A stretch of 41,185 nucleotides of DNA from positions 1 through 41,185 of the forward strand of contig DYIC01000014.1 of assembly GCA_020723845.1 (NCBI GenBank), written 5' to 3'. The translations under genes were made by a program, and so were the position numbers. The notes under the pieces were generated by a model. It did no database searches, was not told where the DNA came from, and saw nothing but the letters and a program-made list of their open reading frames with translations. This document shows, piece by piece, positions 1 through 7,687 of this stretch (positions within the stretch are counted from its first letter, which is position 1; each line of letters begins with the position of its first letter). Origin of the DNA: Hydrogenophaga sp. (lineage in GTDB: Bacteria; Pseudomonadota; Gammaproteobacteria; Burkholderiales; Burkholderiaceae_C).

Positions 1-183
1 GTCGAGATGCGCAAGACCGACCACCAGCTGCAACAGCCGCTGTACCTGACGCGCTGGCAAAAGGCGGACGCGAAGTTCCCGTACAGCGTGGAGAACACCG
101 GCATGACGTTCGCGCTCGTGAAGGAGTTCCCGGCGTACATCGCCAGCACGCCCACCAGCTGCAACATGCAGCGCCCCAACTGA
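1..183 (+). CDS. LIV-type ABC transporter substrate-binding protein, C-terminal fragment
   Basis: An open frame enters from the left edge and ends at TGA 181-183, giving the last 60 residues. The segment MRKTDHQLQQPLYLT, then VENTGMTF, and a final Cys-containing tail (PTSCNMQRPN) resemble the C-terminal end of periplasmic binding proteins of the branched-chain amino acid (LivK/HAAT) family. Such proteins capture the ligand in the periplasm and deliver it to the LivHMGF complex encoded immediately downstream. The N-terminus, signal peptide and ligand pocket lie outside the window, so the substrate cannot be judged from this fragment. A stem-loop follows the stop codon, which would favour higher expression of this gene than of the permease genes. 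Confidence 0.8.
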   Translation, partial: VEMRKTDHQLQQPLYLTRWQKADAKFPYSVENTGMTFALVKEFPAYIASTPTSCNMQRPN

Positions 184-197
184 CGGCGGCTTGGCCC

Positions 198-241
198 GTG
201 GCGCGGACCGTGCGCGCGGGTCGGGTCTGCGCCACCGTTTT
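198..241 (+). terminator. Stem-loop with short T run between binding-protein and permease genes
   Basis: Bases 198-209 pair with 224-235 over 12 positions, including one G-U pair, around a 14-nt loop. A short T run (238-241) follows. It lies 15 nt after the binding-protein stop. This looks like a Rho-independent terminator or a partial attenuator inside the operon. The rest of the gap to 358 holds only a small inverted repeat (GGCCAG 296-301 with CTGGCC 308-313) and no clear promoter. Confidence 0.55.
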
Positions 242-358
242 CCGCCCCGCCCACTCGGGCCGGGCCCATCGATCGGTTGAATCGACGCCGCCGGTGGCCA
301 GCTGCGCCTGGCCGTCCGGAGTGTCTGACCCCGATGATTCCCCACGACGCCCCTGATC

Positions 359-1375
359 ATGGAATTCGTCCTCGTCTCTTTACTCAACGGTGTCAGCTAC
401 GGCTTGTTGCTGTTCATGCTCAGCTCCGGGCTGACCCTGATCTTTTCGATGATGGGCGTGCTCAACTTTGCCCACGCGAGCTTCTACATGCTGGGCGCGT
501 ATTTCGCCTACGCGTTGTCCGGCATCGTGGGCTTTTGGCCAGCGCTGCTGGTGGCGCCAGTGCTGGTGGGGCTGGCGGGCGCCCTGTTCGAGAAATACAG
601 CCTGCGCAAGGTGCATAAGTTTGGCCACGTGCCGGAGCTGCTGATCACCTTTGGGCTGTCCTATGTGATCTTGGAGCTGGTGCAACTGGTCTGGGGCCGT
701 ACCGCGGTCAACTTCCGGCCGCCGGAGCTGCTGCAGGGGCCAGCGTTCACCCTCATCCATACCGCCGATGACCGCATGGCCTTCGTCTGGGGCCGAGCGG
801 CAGCAGACCTGTGCCAGGCCGCGGCGTGCACGCCGTTTCCCGCCACGCGTGCCTTCATGATGGGTGTGGCGGTGGCCATGCTCGTGAGTTTGTGGCTGCT
901 CATCACCCGCACCCGCGTGGGGCTGGTGATCCAAGCCGCCTTGACCCACCCCGAGATGGTGGAGGCGCTCGGGCACAACGTGCCGCGCGTCTTCATGATG
1001 GTGTTTGGCGTGGGCACCGGGCTGGCCGGTCTGGCCGGCGTGATCGGGGGCAGCACGTTCGTGACCGAACCGGCGATGGCGGCCACGCTCGGATCGCTGG
1101 TGTTTGCCGTGGTGGTGATCGGTGGCCTGGGGTCGCTGCCGGGCGCGTTTTTGGCGTCGCTGCTGATCGGCGTCATCCAGACGTTTGCGGTGGCGATGGA
1201 TCACTCGATCGGGTCGCTGCTGCAGGGCATGGGGCTCGCGCTGTCGGATGCGATGCGCGACAAGGACTTCCTCAAGCTCACGCTGTCGCAGGTGGCGCCG
1301 GTGTTGCCGTACCTGTTTTTGGTGCTGATCCTGATATTCCGCCCCAAGGGCTTGCTGGGCACGCGCGACCAATGA
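359..1375 (+). CDS. livH: LIV-type ABC transporter permease (LivH family)
   Basis: The 338-residue protein is strongly hydrophobic and multi-spanning. It opens with a helix followed by the family pattern around SGLTLIFSMMGVLNFAHASF. Near residues 235-270 it carries the cytoplasmic coupling region with VVVIGGLGSLPGAF, which contacts the ATPases. It would form the inner-membrane channel together with LivM. The middle part (about residues 112-160, NFRPP to FPATRAF) is longer and more polar than in short LivH proteins. The ATG at 359 has no strong Shine-Dalgarno sequence, but the protein start fits the family. The next gene begins 22 nt after the stop, so the two are almost certainly cotranscribed. 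The ligand is not evident; the family also carries aromatic and aliphatic acids. Confidence 0.88.
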   Translation: MEFVLVSLLNGVSYGLLLFMLSSGLTLIFSMMGVLNFAHASFYMLGAYFAYALSGIVGFWPALLVAPVLVGLAGALFEKYSLRKVHKFGHVPELLITFGLSYVILELVQLVWGRTAVNFRPPELLQGPAFTLIHTADDRMAFVWGRAAADLCQAAACTPFPATRAFMMGVAVAMLVSLWLLITRTRVGLVIQAALTHPEMVEALGHNVPRVFMMVFGVGTGLAGLAGVIGGSTFVTEPAMAATLGSLVFAVVVIGGLGSLPGAFLASLLIGVIQTFAVAMDHSIGSLLQGMGLALSDAMRDKDFLKLTLSQVAPVLPYLFLVLILIFRPKGLLGTRDQ

Positions 1376-1397
1376 CTCAAACTTGAACGACCAGACC

Positions 1398-2690
1398 ATG
1401 AGCAAGGCGTACTATCAGTTCACTCCCTACAACGTCGGGCGCTGGGTCGTCTGGACCCTGTTCGCGCTGGTGTTGTTGGTGGCGCCGCAACTGTTCACCA
1501 GCAACTTGTCCATCAGCATGCTGGCGCAGATGGGCATCGCCATCATCGCTTGCCTGTCGTACAACCTGTTGCTCGGGCAGGGGGGCATGTTGAGCTTCGG
1601 GCACGCGGTCTACAGCGGCCTGGGTTCTTACGTCGCGATCCACGCACTGCTGATGGTGGGGCAGGGCACGCTGGCGGTGCCGGTGTCGTTGCTGCCCATG
1701 GTCGGCGGATTGGCGGGACTGTTCTTTGCCATGCTGTTTGGCTACGTCACGACGAAGAAGGCCGGCACCCCGTTTGCCATGATTACGCTTGGCGTGGGCG
1801 AGCTGGTGTTTGCGCTGTCGCTGATGTTTTCGGACTTCTTCGGTGGCGAGGCGGGCATCACCGCCAACCGGGTGGTGGGCGAGCCCGTGTTCGGCATCAC
1901 GTATGGGCCAGCGGTGCAGGTGTATTACTTGATCGCGGTCTATACCTTCGTGTGCGTGGCGGCCATGTTCGCTTTCACGCGCACGCCGCTGGGGCGTATC
2001 CTCAACGCCGTGCGCGACAACCCGGAGCGCGTCGAGTTCATCGGCTACAACACGCAGGTCGTGCGCTATCTGGCGTTCATGATCTCGGGGTTTTTTGCCG
2101 GTATCGCCGGCGGTCTGGCGGCGATCCAGTTCGAAATCGTCACGGCCGAGGTGGTCGGCCCGCTGCGCTCGGGCGCGTATCTGCTGTTCACCTTCCTGGG
2201 CGGGGCGACGTTTTTCTTCGGGCCCATTATCGGTGGCGTGCTGATGGTGCTGGCGCTGGTGCTGCTGTCGGAGCTGACCAAGGCGTGGCTGCTGTACCTG
2301 GGGTTGGTGTTCATGTTCATGGTCATGTACGCGCCGGGTGGCATCGCCAGCCTGATCATGATGAACCTGCGCGTGGCGGCCTTCGGCCGGCTGCGCGAGC
2401 TGTGGGTGAGCTACTTGGCGCTGGGAGGGACGGGCTTGGTGGCGTTGCTGGGGGCGGGTGGCATCATCGAGATGATCTACCACCTGCAGCTCAACGCGGC
2501 GATCGGCCCGCAGGTTCAGTACCTGGGCGCTACGCTCGACACCGGATCGGCGCAGAGCTGGTTCGGCTCGGCGTTCGTGATGCTGACCGGCATTGGTCTG
2601 TTCGAGGTTGCGCGCCGGCGCTTCCGCGAGCACTGGAGCGACATCCAGGTCGATATCGAAAAGGAAATCAAGCGGCGGGAGATGGCCTGA
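1398..2690 (+). CDS. livM: LIV-type ABC transporter permease (LivM family) with C-terminal extension
   Basis: The 430-residue membrane protein shows the LivM hallmark LLLGQGGMLSFGHAVYSG early on and the loop ending in RAVRDNPERVEFIGYN-like sequence (here LNAVRDNPERVEFIGYN) in the middle. The ATG at 1398 (MSKAYYQF) was preferred; a TTG at 1383 would add five residues and neither has a convincing Shine-Dalgarno. The usual LivM core ends near residue 320. About 110 further residues follow, with two probable membrane helices (about 335-360 and 388-405) and a charged end. That tail is unusual compared with the E. coli type. The stop lies 1 nt before the livG start, implying translational coupling. 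Confidence 0.87.
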   Translation: MSKAYYQFTPYNVGRWVVWTLFALVLLVAPQLFTSNLSISMLAQMGIAIIACLSYNLLLGQGGMLSFGHAVYSGLGSYVAIHALLMVGQGTLAVPVSLLPMVGGLAGLFFAMLFGYVTTKKAGTPFAMITLGVGELVFALSLMFSDFFGGEAGITANRVVGEPVFGITYGPAVQVYYLIAVYTFVCVAAMFAFTRTPLGRILNAVRDNPERVEFIGYNTQVVRYLAFMISGFFAGIAGGLAAIQFEIVTAEVVGPLRSGAYLLFTFLGGATFFFGPIIGGVLMVLALVLLSELTKAWLLYLGLVFMFMVMYAPGGIASLIMMNLRVAAFGRLRELWVSYLALGGTGLVALLGAGGIIEMIYHLQLNAAIGPQVQYLGATLDTGSAQSWFGSAFVMLTGIGLFEVARRRFREHWSDIQVDIEKEIKRREMA

Positions 2691-2691
2691 C

Positions 2692-3501
2692 ATGTCCACC
2701 ACACCCAACACTTCGGCATCGCACGACACCCCAGCGCTCGAATTGCGCGGTGTCTGCAAGCGCTTCGGCAAGACCGAGATCATCCGTGGTGTCGATCTGG
2801 CGGTGCGCGCGGGCGAGCGCGTCGCGGTCATCGGCCCCAACGGCGCGGGCAAATCGACCCTGTTCAACCTCATCAGTGGGCGCTTTGCGCCCACGAGCGG
2901 CGAGATCCTGCTCGGCGGGCGGCGCATCGACGGTAAAAAGCCATTCGAAATCAACCGGATGGGGTTGGCGCGCAGCTTTCAGATCACCAATATCTTCCCC
3001 AAGCTCAGCGTGTTCGAGAACCTGCGCTGTGGCGTGCTCTGGAGCCTGGGTTATCGCTACACGTTGTTCAAATTTCTGGCCGATCTGGACGACGCCAACG
3101 AGCGCACCGAGGACTTGCTCGAGCGCATCGGCTTGACCAAGAAACGCGACACCTTGGCCATGAATCTGACCTACGCCGAGCAGCGCGCGCTCGAGATCGG
3201 CATCACGATCGCGGGCGGGGCGCAGGTCATCCTGCTCGATGAGCCGACGGCGGGCATGAGCAAGAGCGAGACGCGGCGCTTCATCGAACTCATCCGCGAG
3301 GTGACGGAGGGCAAAACGCTGCTGACCGTCGAGCACGACATGGGGGTGGTGTTCGGCCTGGCGGATCGCATTGCCGTGGTGGTGTATGGCGAGGTGATCG
3401 CCTTCGACACCCCGGAGGCGGTCAAGGCCAACCCGCGTGTGCAGGAGGCGTATCTGGGCTCGGTGCTGGCCGAGCAGCAGGCGGCCGAAGCCGCGCATTG
3501 A
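2692..3501 (+). CDS. livG: LIV-type ABC transporter ATP-binding protein (LivG family)
   Basis: This 269-residue ATPase powers import with LivF. The Walker A motif GPNGAGKST is at residues 48-56 and is canonical. Walker B (ILLDEP) has Asp183 and Glu184, and the H-loop histidine is His215 (TVEHDMG). The signature motif is LTYAEQ (159-164). LivG proteins normally carry a glycine where Ala162 stands, so this motif is degenerate. The ATG at 2692 lies directly after the livM stop; upstream in-frame codons read into livM and were not used. The downstream livF gene starts 34 nt after the stop. See the finding on the two ATP sites. Confidence 0.9.
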   Translation: MSTTPNTSASHDTPALELRGVCKRFGKTEIIRGVDLAVRAGERVAVIGPNGAGKSTLFNLISGRFAPTSGEILLGGRRIDGKKPFEINRMGLARSFQITNIFPKLSVFENLRCGVLWSLGYRYTLFKFLADLDDANERTEDLLERIGLTKKRDTLAMNLTYAEQRALEIGITIAGGAQVILLDEPTAGMSKSETRRFIELIREVTEGKTLLTVEHDMGVVFGLADRIAVVVYGEVIAFDTPEAVKANPRVQEAYLGSVLAEQQAAEAAH

Positions 3502-3535
3502 CGTTTCTCGTATCCCACCACATCTGCGCCACACC

Positions 3536-4234
3536 ATGCTCGAGATCGACAACCTTCACGCCTTCTACGGCAAAAGCCACGTGCTGCACGGCGTGCATTT
3601 CCGGGTCGAACCCGGTCAGATTGTCGCGTTGCTGGGCCGCAACGGCTCCGGGCGCTCCACGACCGCCAAGGCCATCATGGGCTTGGTCGACGCCGAGGGC
3701 GACATCCGCTGGCAGGGACAGCGCATCACCGGGCTCAAGCCCTACGAGGTTGCGCACTTGGGGATCGGCTACGTGCCCGAGAGCCGCGACATCTTTCCGA
3801 AGCTCACCGTGCACCAGAACTTGATGCTGGGCCAGAAAAATCCCCGCAAGCCGGGGCGCTGGAGCTTCGACGACATGTATGCGATGTTTCCGCGCCTCAA
3901 GGAGCGCCAGCACACCGAGGCGGGGGTGCTCTCGGGCGGGGAGCAGCAAATGCTGACGCTGTGCCGCTCGCTCATGGGCGACCCCGATCTCATCATCATC
4001 GACGAGCCGACCGAGGGGTTGGCGCCCAAGATCGTGGAGCTGGTGGCGCAGTATCTGCGTACCCTCAAAGCCAAGGGCGTCTCGGTGCTGTTGATCGAGC
4101 AAAAGCTCACCATCGCGCTGCAGATTTCCGACCGGGCGCTGGTCATGGGGCACGGCAGCATCGTTTTCGACGGCACGCCCGACGAGCTCAAAGCCAACCC
4201 CTATGTGCGGCGCGAGTGGCTGGAGGTGGGCTGA
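3536..4234 (+). CDS. livF: LIV-type ABC transporter ATP-binding protein (LivF family), Walker A Lys replaced by Arg
   Basis: The 232-residue protein is the second ATPase of the importer. Its Walker A reads GRNGSGRST (34-42), with Arg40 where a lysine normally binds the ATP phosphates; the codon is CGC at 3653-3655. The signature LSGGEQ (132-137) and Walker B with Asp156 and Glu157 are intact. The H-loop position is Gln189 (LIEQK), which is usual for LivF. The ATG at 3536 opens with MLEIDNLHAFYGKSHVLHGV, matching the family start; upstream in-frame sequence overlaps livG. It is the last gene of the transporter block and is followed by a candidate promoter and operator for the catabolic genes. 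Confidence 0.88.
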   Translation: MLEIDNLHAFYGKSHVLHGVHFRVEPGQIVALLGRNGSGRSTTAKAIMGLVDAEGDIRWQGQRITGLKPYEVAHLGIGYVPESRDIFPKLTVHQNLMLGQKNPRKPGRWSFDDMYAMFPRLKERQHTEAGVLSGGEQQMLTLCRSLMGDPDLIIIDEPTEGLAPKIVELVAQYLRTLKAKGVSVLLIEQKLTIALQISDRALVMGHGSIVFDGTPDELKANPYVRREWLEVG

Positions 4235-4271
4235 GCGCTACCGCGACAGACAAATACGCGACACCTGCCTA

Positions 4272-4300
4272 TGGGCAATCGGCAGCGTGCACCCTAGAAT
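4272..4300 (+). promoter_or_regulatory. Candidate promoter of the beta-oxidation cluster
   Basis: TGGGCA (4272-4277), a 17-nt spacer and TAGAAT (4295-4300) make a plausible sigma-70 promoter in the 122-nt gap before the first catabolic gene. The transcription start would fall just before or in the palindrome at 4313. The -35 match is only moderate. Confidence 0.4.
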
Positions 4301-4312
4301 CAAGACAAAATC

Positions 4313-4324
4313 GAACGATCGTTC
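4313..4324 (+). promoter_or_regulatory. Perfect 12-bp palindrome GAACGATCGTTC, candidate operator
   Basis: The palindrome is perfect and lies about 13 nt downstream of the candidate -10 element and 33 nt ahead of the start codon. Its position suits a repressor. TetR-family regulators of fatty-acid and acyl-CoA catabolism in proteobacteria (PsrA, FadP) bind short palindromes of this kind. The link to any one of them is inference, and no regulator gene is present in the window. Confidence 0.5.
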
Positions 4325-4356
4325 ACTTTTTTCGTCATCGTTTTGCAGGAGGCATC

Positions 4357-6474
4357 ATGACCGCTCATTACCAGGTCCACGGTGACGTGGCCGTCATCAC
4401 GCTCGACAACCCGCCCGTCAACGGGTTGGGCTTGTCGACCCGTCAGGCCGTGGCCCAGGGGCTGGATCGGGCCATCGACGATCCGGCCGTGCGCGCCATC
4501 GTGGTGACCGGCGCCGGCAAGGCCTTCTCTGGCGGGGCCGACATCAAGGAATTCGGTTCGCCCAAGGCCTACCAGGATCCGAACCTGCTCAGCCTCATCG
4601 GCGCGTTCGAACTTTCACCCAAGCCGGTGGTGGCCGCCATTCACAGCGTGTGCATGGGCGGTGGGCTGGAGCTGGCGTTGGGGGCGCATTACCGCATCGC
4701 CGCCCCCGGCACCAAAGTGGCGCTGCCGGAGGTGAAGTTGGGCCTGATACCCGGGGCGGGGGGCACGCAACGCCTGCCGCGCGTCATTGGCGTGGAGGCC
4801 GCGCTCAACATGATCGTCAGTGGTGAGCCCGTGCCCAGCGAGCTGCTGGCCACCATTCCGGGGCAGAAGCTGTTCGACAAGTTGGCGGCATCGGCCGAGA
4901 CCCTGCTGGACGAGGCGCTGGCGCTGGCGCGTGAGGTGGCGCAGCGCCACGCGGACGGCGCCCCGCTGCCACGGGTGCGCGACCTGCCGTGCCGGCATCC
5001 GCAGGCCGAGGCGTATTTCCAGTTCGCCCGCAATATGGTTGGCGCGCAGACCAAGCACTATCCCGCGCCGCTGAAGTGCATCGACGCCGTGCAGGCGGCC
5101 ACCACGCGCCGCTTCGACGATGGCATGGCGTTCGAGCGCGAGACGTTCGTCAACCTGATGAACACGCCCGTCAGCATGGCGCTGCGCTACCTGTTCGTGG
5201 CCGAGCGCGCCGCGGGCAAGATTGCCGACGTGCCGGAGGACACCCCCCAGCGCGAGATCCGCCAGGTCGCCATCATCGGCGCTGGCACGATGGGCACTGG
5301 CATCGCGATCAACTTTCTCAACATCTGCCTGCCCGTCACGCTGCTGGAGACCCAGCAGGCGGCGCTGGAGCGCGGGGTGGCGAACATTCGGTCGGTGTAC
5401 GAAGGGCAAGTGAAGAAAGGCAAGCTCAAGCCCGAGCAGATGGAGCAGCGCCTGGGCCTGCTGCGCACGACACTGTCGTACGACGACATCCGCGAGGCAG
5501 ACTTGGTGATCGAGGCGGTTTTCGAGGATTTGGAAGTCAAGCGCCAGGTGTTCGAGCGGCTCGACGCCGTCATGAAGCCGGGGGCGATCCTCGCCACGAA
5601 CACGTCGACGCTGGACGTCAACAAGATCGCGTCGTTTACGAAGCGGCCGCAAGACGTCATCGGCACGCACTTCTTCAGCCCGGCGCACGTGATGAAGCTG
5701 CTGGAGGTGGTGCGCGGTGAGGCCACCGCCAAGGACGTGCTGGCCACCATCATGGCCCTGGGCAAAAAGATCAAGAAGACCTGCGTCGTCTCGGGGGTGT
5801 GCGATGGTTTCATCGGCAACCGCATGATCGAGCAGTACAGCCGGCAGGCCGGTTTTCTGCTGGAGGAGGGTTGCACGCCCGAGCAGGTGGATCGCGCCAT
5901 CGAGCGCTTTGGCTTCGCGATGGGGCCCTTCCGCATGGGCGACCTGGCCGGCAATGACGTGGGGTGGTACATCCGCAAGCGTCGCTATGTCGAGAAACCG
6001 CACCTGCGCTACAGCAAGATTGCCGACCGCCTGTGCGAGATGGGGCGCTTTGGCCAAAAGACCGGGGCGGGGTGGTATGACTACCAGCCGGGCAAGCGTG
6101 ACGCGATACCCAGCTCCGTCGTCAATCAAATGATCGAGGACTTTCGCCGCGAACAGGGCATCACCCCGCGCCAGATCAGCGACGAGGAGATCGTGCAGCG
6201 CCTGGTGTTCGCGCTGGTCAACGAGGGTGCGCACATCCTGGAGGAGAAGATCGCGGCGCGCGCCAGTGACATCGACATGGTGTACCTGACCGGCTACGGT
6301 TTTCCGGCCTGGCGCGGCGGGCCGATGCATTACGCCGAGCAATTCGGCTTGTTCAACGTGGTGCAGGCCATGAAGCGCTTTGCCAAGAACCCGCACGACG
6401 ATGCCCAGTTCTGGCAGCCCGCCCCCCTCATCCAGCGCCTCGTCGCCGAAGGCAAGGGATTCGCTGCCGCCTGA
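4357..6474 (+). CDS. Enoyl-CoA hydratase / 3-hydroxyacyl-CoA dehydrogenase fusion (FadB/FadJ-like)
   Basis: This 705-residue protein catalyses two beta-oxidation steps: hydration of 2-enoyl-CoA and NAD-dependent oxidation of 3-hydroxyacyl-CoA. The N-terminal crotonase domain (about 1-190) has the oxyanion region GGADIKEF and two catalytic acids, Glu105 (GGGLELALG) and Glu125 (ALPEVKLGL), spaced 20 apart as in E. coli FadB. The NAD site GAGTMG is at 308-313 and the dehydrogenase histidine is His438 ([12 protein letters not shown]). A C-terminal 3HCDH domain completes it. The ATG at 4357 has a good Shine-Dalgarno (GCAGGAGG, 4345-4352); the upstream open frame runs back into livF and is not coding. 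The thiolase partner follows 37 nt downstream. Confidence 0.92.
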   Translation: MTAHYQVHGDVAVITLDNPPVNGLGLSTRQAVAQGLDRAIDDPAVRAIVVTGAGKAFSGGADIKEFGSPKAYQDPNLLSLIGAFELSPKPVVAAIHSVCMGGGLELALGAHYRIAAPGTKVALPEVKLGLIPGAGGTQRLPRVIGVEAALNMIVSGEPVPSELLATIPGQKLFDKLAASAETLLDEALALAREVAQRHADGAPLPRVRDLPCRHPQAEAYFQFARNMVGAQTKHYPAPLKCIDAVQAATTRRFDDGMAFERETFVNLMNTPVSMALRYLFVAERAAGKIADVPEDTPQREIRQVAIIGAGTMGTGIAINFLNICLPVTLLETQQAALERGVANIRSVYEGQVKKGKLKPEQMEQRLGLLRTTLSYDDIREADLVIEAVFEDLEVKRQVFERLDAVMKPGAILATNTSTLDVNKIASFTKRPQDVIGTHFFSPAHVMKLLEVVRGEATAKDVLATIMALGKKIKKTCVVSGVCDGFIGNRMIEQYSRQAGFLLEEGCTPEQVDRAIERFGFAMGPFRMGDLAGNDVGWYIRKRRYVEKPHLRYSKIADRLCEMGRFGQKTGAGWYDYQPGKRDAIPSSVVNQMIEDFRREQGITPRQISDEEIVQRLVFALVNEGAHILEEKIAARASDIDMVYLTGYGFPAWRGGPMHYAEQFGLFNVVQAMKRFAKNPHDDAQFWQPAPLIQRLVAEGKGFAAA

Positions 6475-6511
6475 GCCGTCGCCGCCATATACACGTTACC
6501 CAGGACCGAAC

Positions 6512-7687
6512 ATGAGCAACGCTGTCATCGTCTCTACCGCACGCACCCCCTTGGCCAAGAGCTGGAAGGGGTCCTTCAACATGACGCACGGTGCCACGCT
6601 GGGCGGTCACGTGGTGCGCGCCGCCATCGAGCGCGCGCGCCTGGACCCAGCCGAGGTCGAAGACGTCATCATGGGCTGCGCCAACCCGGAAGGGGCCACG
6701 GGCTGGAACATTGCGCGCCAGATCGCCTTGGCCGCAGGGTGCCCGGTCACGGTGTCGGGTCTGACCGTCAACCGGTTCTGCTCGTCGGGGTTGCAGACGA
6801 TCGCCTTGGCTGCCCAGCGCATCATGGCAGGTGAGGGCGAGATCTATGTGGCCGGTGGGGTCGAGAGCATCTCGTGCGTACAAAACGAGATGAACAAGCA
6901 CATGATGACCGACCCCGCGCTGCTGGAGCGCAAGCCCGAGATTTATTGGACCATGCTGCAGACCGCCGAGCAGGTGGCCAAGCGCTATCGTATCGGCCGC
7001 GACGCGATGGACGAGTACGGCGCGGCCAGTCAGCAAAAAGCCTGTGCAGCGGCGGCGGCCGGCAAGTTCGACGACGAGATCGTGCCGATCACGGTCACGG
7101 CTGGCATCTATGACAAGCAGCGTGGGCTCATCACGCAGCAGGTGACCGTGTCGCGTGACGAGGGGCTGCGAGAGGGTACCACCAAGGAAGCGATCGCCGC
7201 CATCAAGCCTGCGCTGCCCGGCGGCACTATCGCTGCCGGCAATGCGAGCCAGTTCTCCGACGGGGCGGGTGCGTGCGTCGTGATGGACGAAAAAGTGGCC
7301 GAGCGCAAGGGTTTGCAGCCGCTGGGGCGGTTTCTGGGCTTTGCCGTGGCGGGGTGCGAGCCCGACGAGATGGGCATCGGCCCCGTGTTTGCCGTGCCCA
7401 AGGTGTTGCAGCGGCTGGGCCTGACGGTGGATGACATCGATCTCTGGGAGCTCAACGAGGCGTTCGCGGTGCAGGTCCTCTACTGCCGCGACCGCCTGGG
7501 CATCCCGGCCGACCGCCTCAATGTCAACGGCGGCGCGATTGCGATTGGCCACCCGTACGGTGTGTCCGGGCAGCGCCTGACCGGGCATGCACTCATCGAA
7601 GGCAAGCGGCGTGGCGCCAAGCGGGTGTGCGTGACCATGTGTATCGGTGGCGGTATGGGCGCAGCTGGCGTGTTCGAGGTGCTGTGA
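6512..7687 (+). CDS. Acetyl-CoA acyltransferase (thiolase)
   Basis: The 391-residue protein has the length and motifs of a type II degradative thiolase, which cleaves 3-ketoacyl-CoA with CoA. The acyl-accepting nucleophile is Cys90 ([10 protein letters not shown]). The catalytic His347 lies in [10 protein letters not shown] and the acid/base Cys377 in [11 protein letters not shown] near the C-terminus. NEAFAVQ is also present. It would accept the product of the preceding hydratase/dehydrogenase and is likely in the same transcript. The following acyl-CoA dehydrogenase gene overlaps its stop codon by one base (TGATG), so translation is coupled. The Shine-Dalgarno is weak (AGGAC). Chain-length specificity cannot be read from sequence. 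Confidence 0.92.
   Translation: MSNAVIVSTARTPLAKSWKGSFNMTHGATLGGHVVRAAIERARLDPAEVEDVIMGCANPEGATGWNIARQIALAAGCPVTVSGLTVNRFCSSGLQTIALAAQRIMAGEGEIYVAGGVESISCVQNEMNKHMMTDPALLERKPEIYWTMLQTAEQVAKRYRIGRDAMDEYGAASQQKACAAAAAGKFDDEIVPITVTAGIYDKQRGLITQQVTVSRDEGLREGTTKEAIAAIKPALPGGTIAAGNASQFSDGAGACVVMDEKVAERKGLQPLGRFLGFAVAGCEPDEMGIGPVFAVPKVLQRLGLTVDDIDLWELNEAFAVQVLYCRDRLGIPADRLNVNGGAIAIGHPYGVSGQRLTGHALIEGKRRGAKRVCVTMCIGGGMGAAGVFEVL

Noticed and set aside
3961-4356. N-terminal extension of the hydratase/dehydrogenase back into livF
   Set aside because: The strong Shine-Dalgarno at 4345-4352 and the crotonase start at 4357 define the gene; the upstream part overlaps livF in another frame.
4615-6396. 593-codon minus-strand frame opposite the hydratase/dehydrogenase fusion
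   Set aside because: It has no recognisable domain and is explained by codon bias of the real gene.
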